The position numbers and the translations under genes are program-made. This document shows positions 63,352 through 64,000 of a stretch of DNA of 64,000 bases, one piece after another. The notes beneath the pieces were generated by a model. That model was not told the origin of the DNA, made no database searches, and saw only the letters and a list, made by a program, of their open reading frames with translations. The stretch's first letter is position 1. Every line of letters begins with the position of its first letter. Source of the stretch: Shinisaurus crocodilurus (Eukaryota > Chordata > Lepidosauria > Squamata > Shinisauridae); the NCBI GenBank assembly GCA_021292165.1, contig CM037880.1:185873970-185937969 (forward strand), in the 5' to 3' direction.

Positions 63352-63448
63352 AGGCACAATCCTATGCATGTTTAGACAGACAGAAGTCTGGGAATACTGG
63401 GAGTTGTAGGAATTCTGTCTGTCTAAACATGCATAGGATTGTGCCCTA
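63352..63448. mobile_element. Near-perfect palindromic MITE with CTAAA flanks
   Basis: GGCACAATCCTATGCATGTT then TAGACAGACAGAA is mirrored by TTCTGTCTGTCTA and AACATGCATAGGATTGTGCC. Identical CTAAA flanks both sides, compatible with a TAA/TWA target duplication of PIF/Harbinger type. Youngest-looking copy of its family here. Confidence 0.8.
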
Positions 63449-63623
63449 AAGAGAGCTTTCCACTGTACATTTCACTGCCCTCTTTCTCTTCCCTCCCTCC
63501 TTTCCTGTGACATTTTTGTCGACTGTACCTAGAGTTTTAGCCCATTCTTACATTTAAAAAAAATGCCTCCAAGCAAAGCAGTTAAAAATGAATGAATTAA
63601 TGAACAAATGAATTGATGTATTC

Positions 63624-64000
63624 TCTTTTTTAAAAAATATGTTTTATTGAATTTTTTCCAATCATACAACTACTAATGAATAAAACAAACAATACATCAT
63701 AAACTTAGTGCACCCCCCCCACCTCTTGGGACCAAGTTATATTTCTCCCCAAAAAATATTTATAAGATATTATATATAAATATTATTCTATATTCCAAAA
63801 ATGTAACAAATCTTGACAAGGTTCCTTCACCTTCACCTTCACCAACACATAATCCAAAAATTTACCCCAAATGTTCACAAAAGTGTCTTTCTCCAATTGT
63901 CCTTTTTGACACTTAATATTACAAGTTAATTTATCATTTAGCGTGATATCCCATACCTCTTTATACCATTCAGTAATTGAAAAGACATGTTGAACTTTCC
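63624..64000 (-). mobile_element. L1 LINE 3' end, cut by the window edge
   Basis: In reverse it reads the same ORF2 end as 4330-4567 ('tggtataaagaggtatggga', 'taaattaacttgtaatatta', 'ccttgtcaagatttgttac'). It ends in a 3' UTR, AATAAA (reverse at 63643-63648) and an A-rich tail. The element continues past the window. Confidence 0.8.

Noticed and set aside
1..64000. CRISPR arrays, operons or other prokaryotic systems
   Set aside because: No direct repeat-spacer arrays or clustered genes; introns, LINEs and SINEs show the DNA is from a vertebrate nucleus.

Overview
The window is vertebrate nuclear DNA, almost certainly from a squamate reptile. Evidence is an AT-rich, intron-dominated layout with one recognisable protein gene and a repeat mix typical of lizards and snakes: CR1, L2-like and L1 LINEs, tRNA-derived SINEs of the Sauria type, a 5S rRNA-derived SINE, and many short non-autonomous DNA transposons. 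I cannot name the species.

The single gene is STMN2 (stathmin-2, SCG10), complete on the + strand. Five coding exons (25137-25155, 52511-52606, 54118-54290, 58471-58662, 60351-60410) join in phase with GT/AG borders and give 179 amino acids, the length known for the mammalian protein. Intron 1 is about 27.4 kb; introns 2-4 are 1.5, 4.2 and 1.7 kb. The membrane-anchor cysteines (22 and 24) and the four regulatory serines (50, 62, 73, 97) are present. The likely 3' end is an AATAAA at 62357, giving a 3' UTR near 2 kb.

Layout. 1-24.9 kb is 5' intergenic sequence, mostly repeats, and contains a strong RE1/NRSE-like site at 20171-20191, about 4.9 kb upstream of the start codon. 24.9-25.2 kb holds the promoter, 5' UTR and exon 1, followed by a CpG-rich intron start. 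25.2-52.5 kb is intron 1, with nested repeats including a GC-rich foldback hAT element (40348-41143) inserted in an L2-like LINE. 52.5-60.4 kb holds exons 2-5. 60.4-62.4 kb is the 3' UTR, containing three hairpin hAT MITEs with exact 8-bp target duplications. 62.4-64 kb is 3' flank, ending inside an L1 on the minus strand.

I found no new multi-gene system. The points most worth following are the RE1 site, RE1-like sequences carried by a MITE family in intron 1, UG tracts on the sense strand of STMN2 (relevant because human STMN2 splicing depends on TDP-43), a LINE tail sitting about 30 bp from the exon 5 acceptor, the foldback hAT element, and a SINE that fuses a 5S rRNA head to a CR1 tail.
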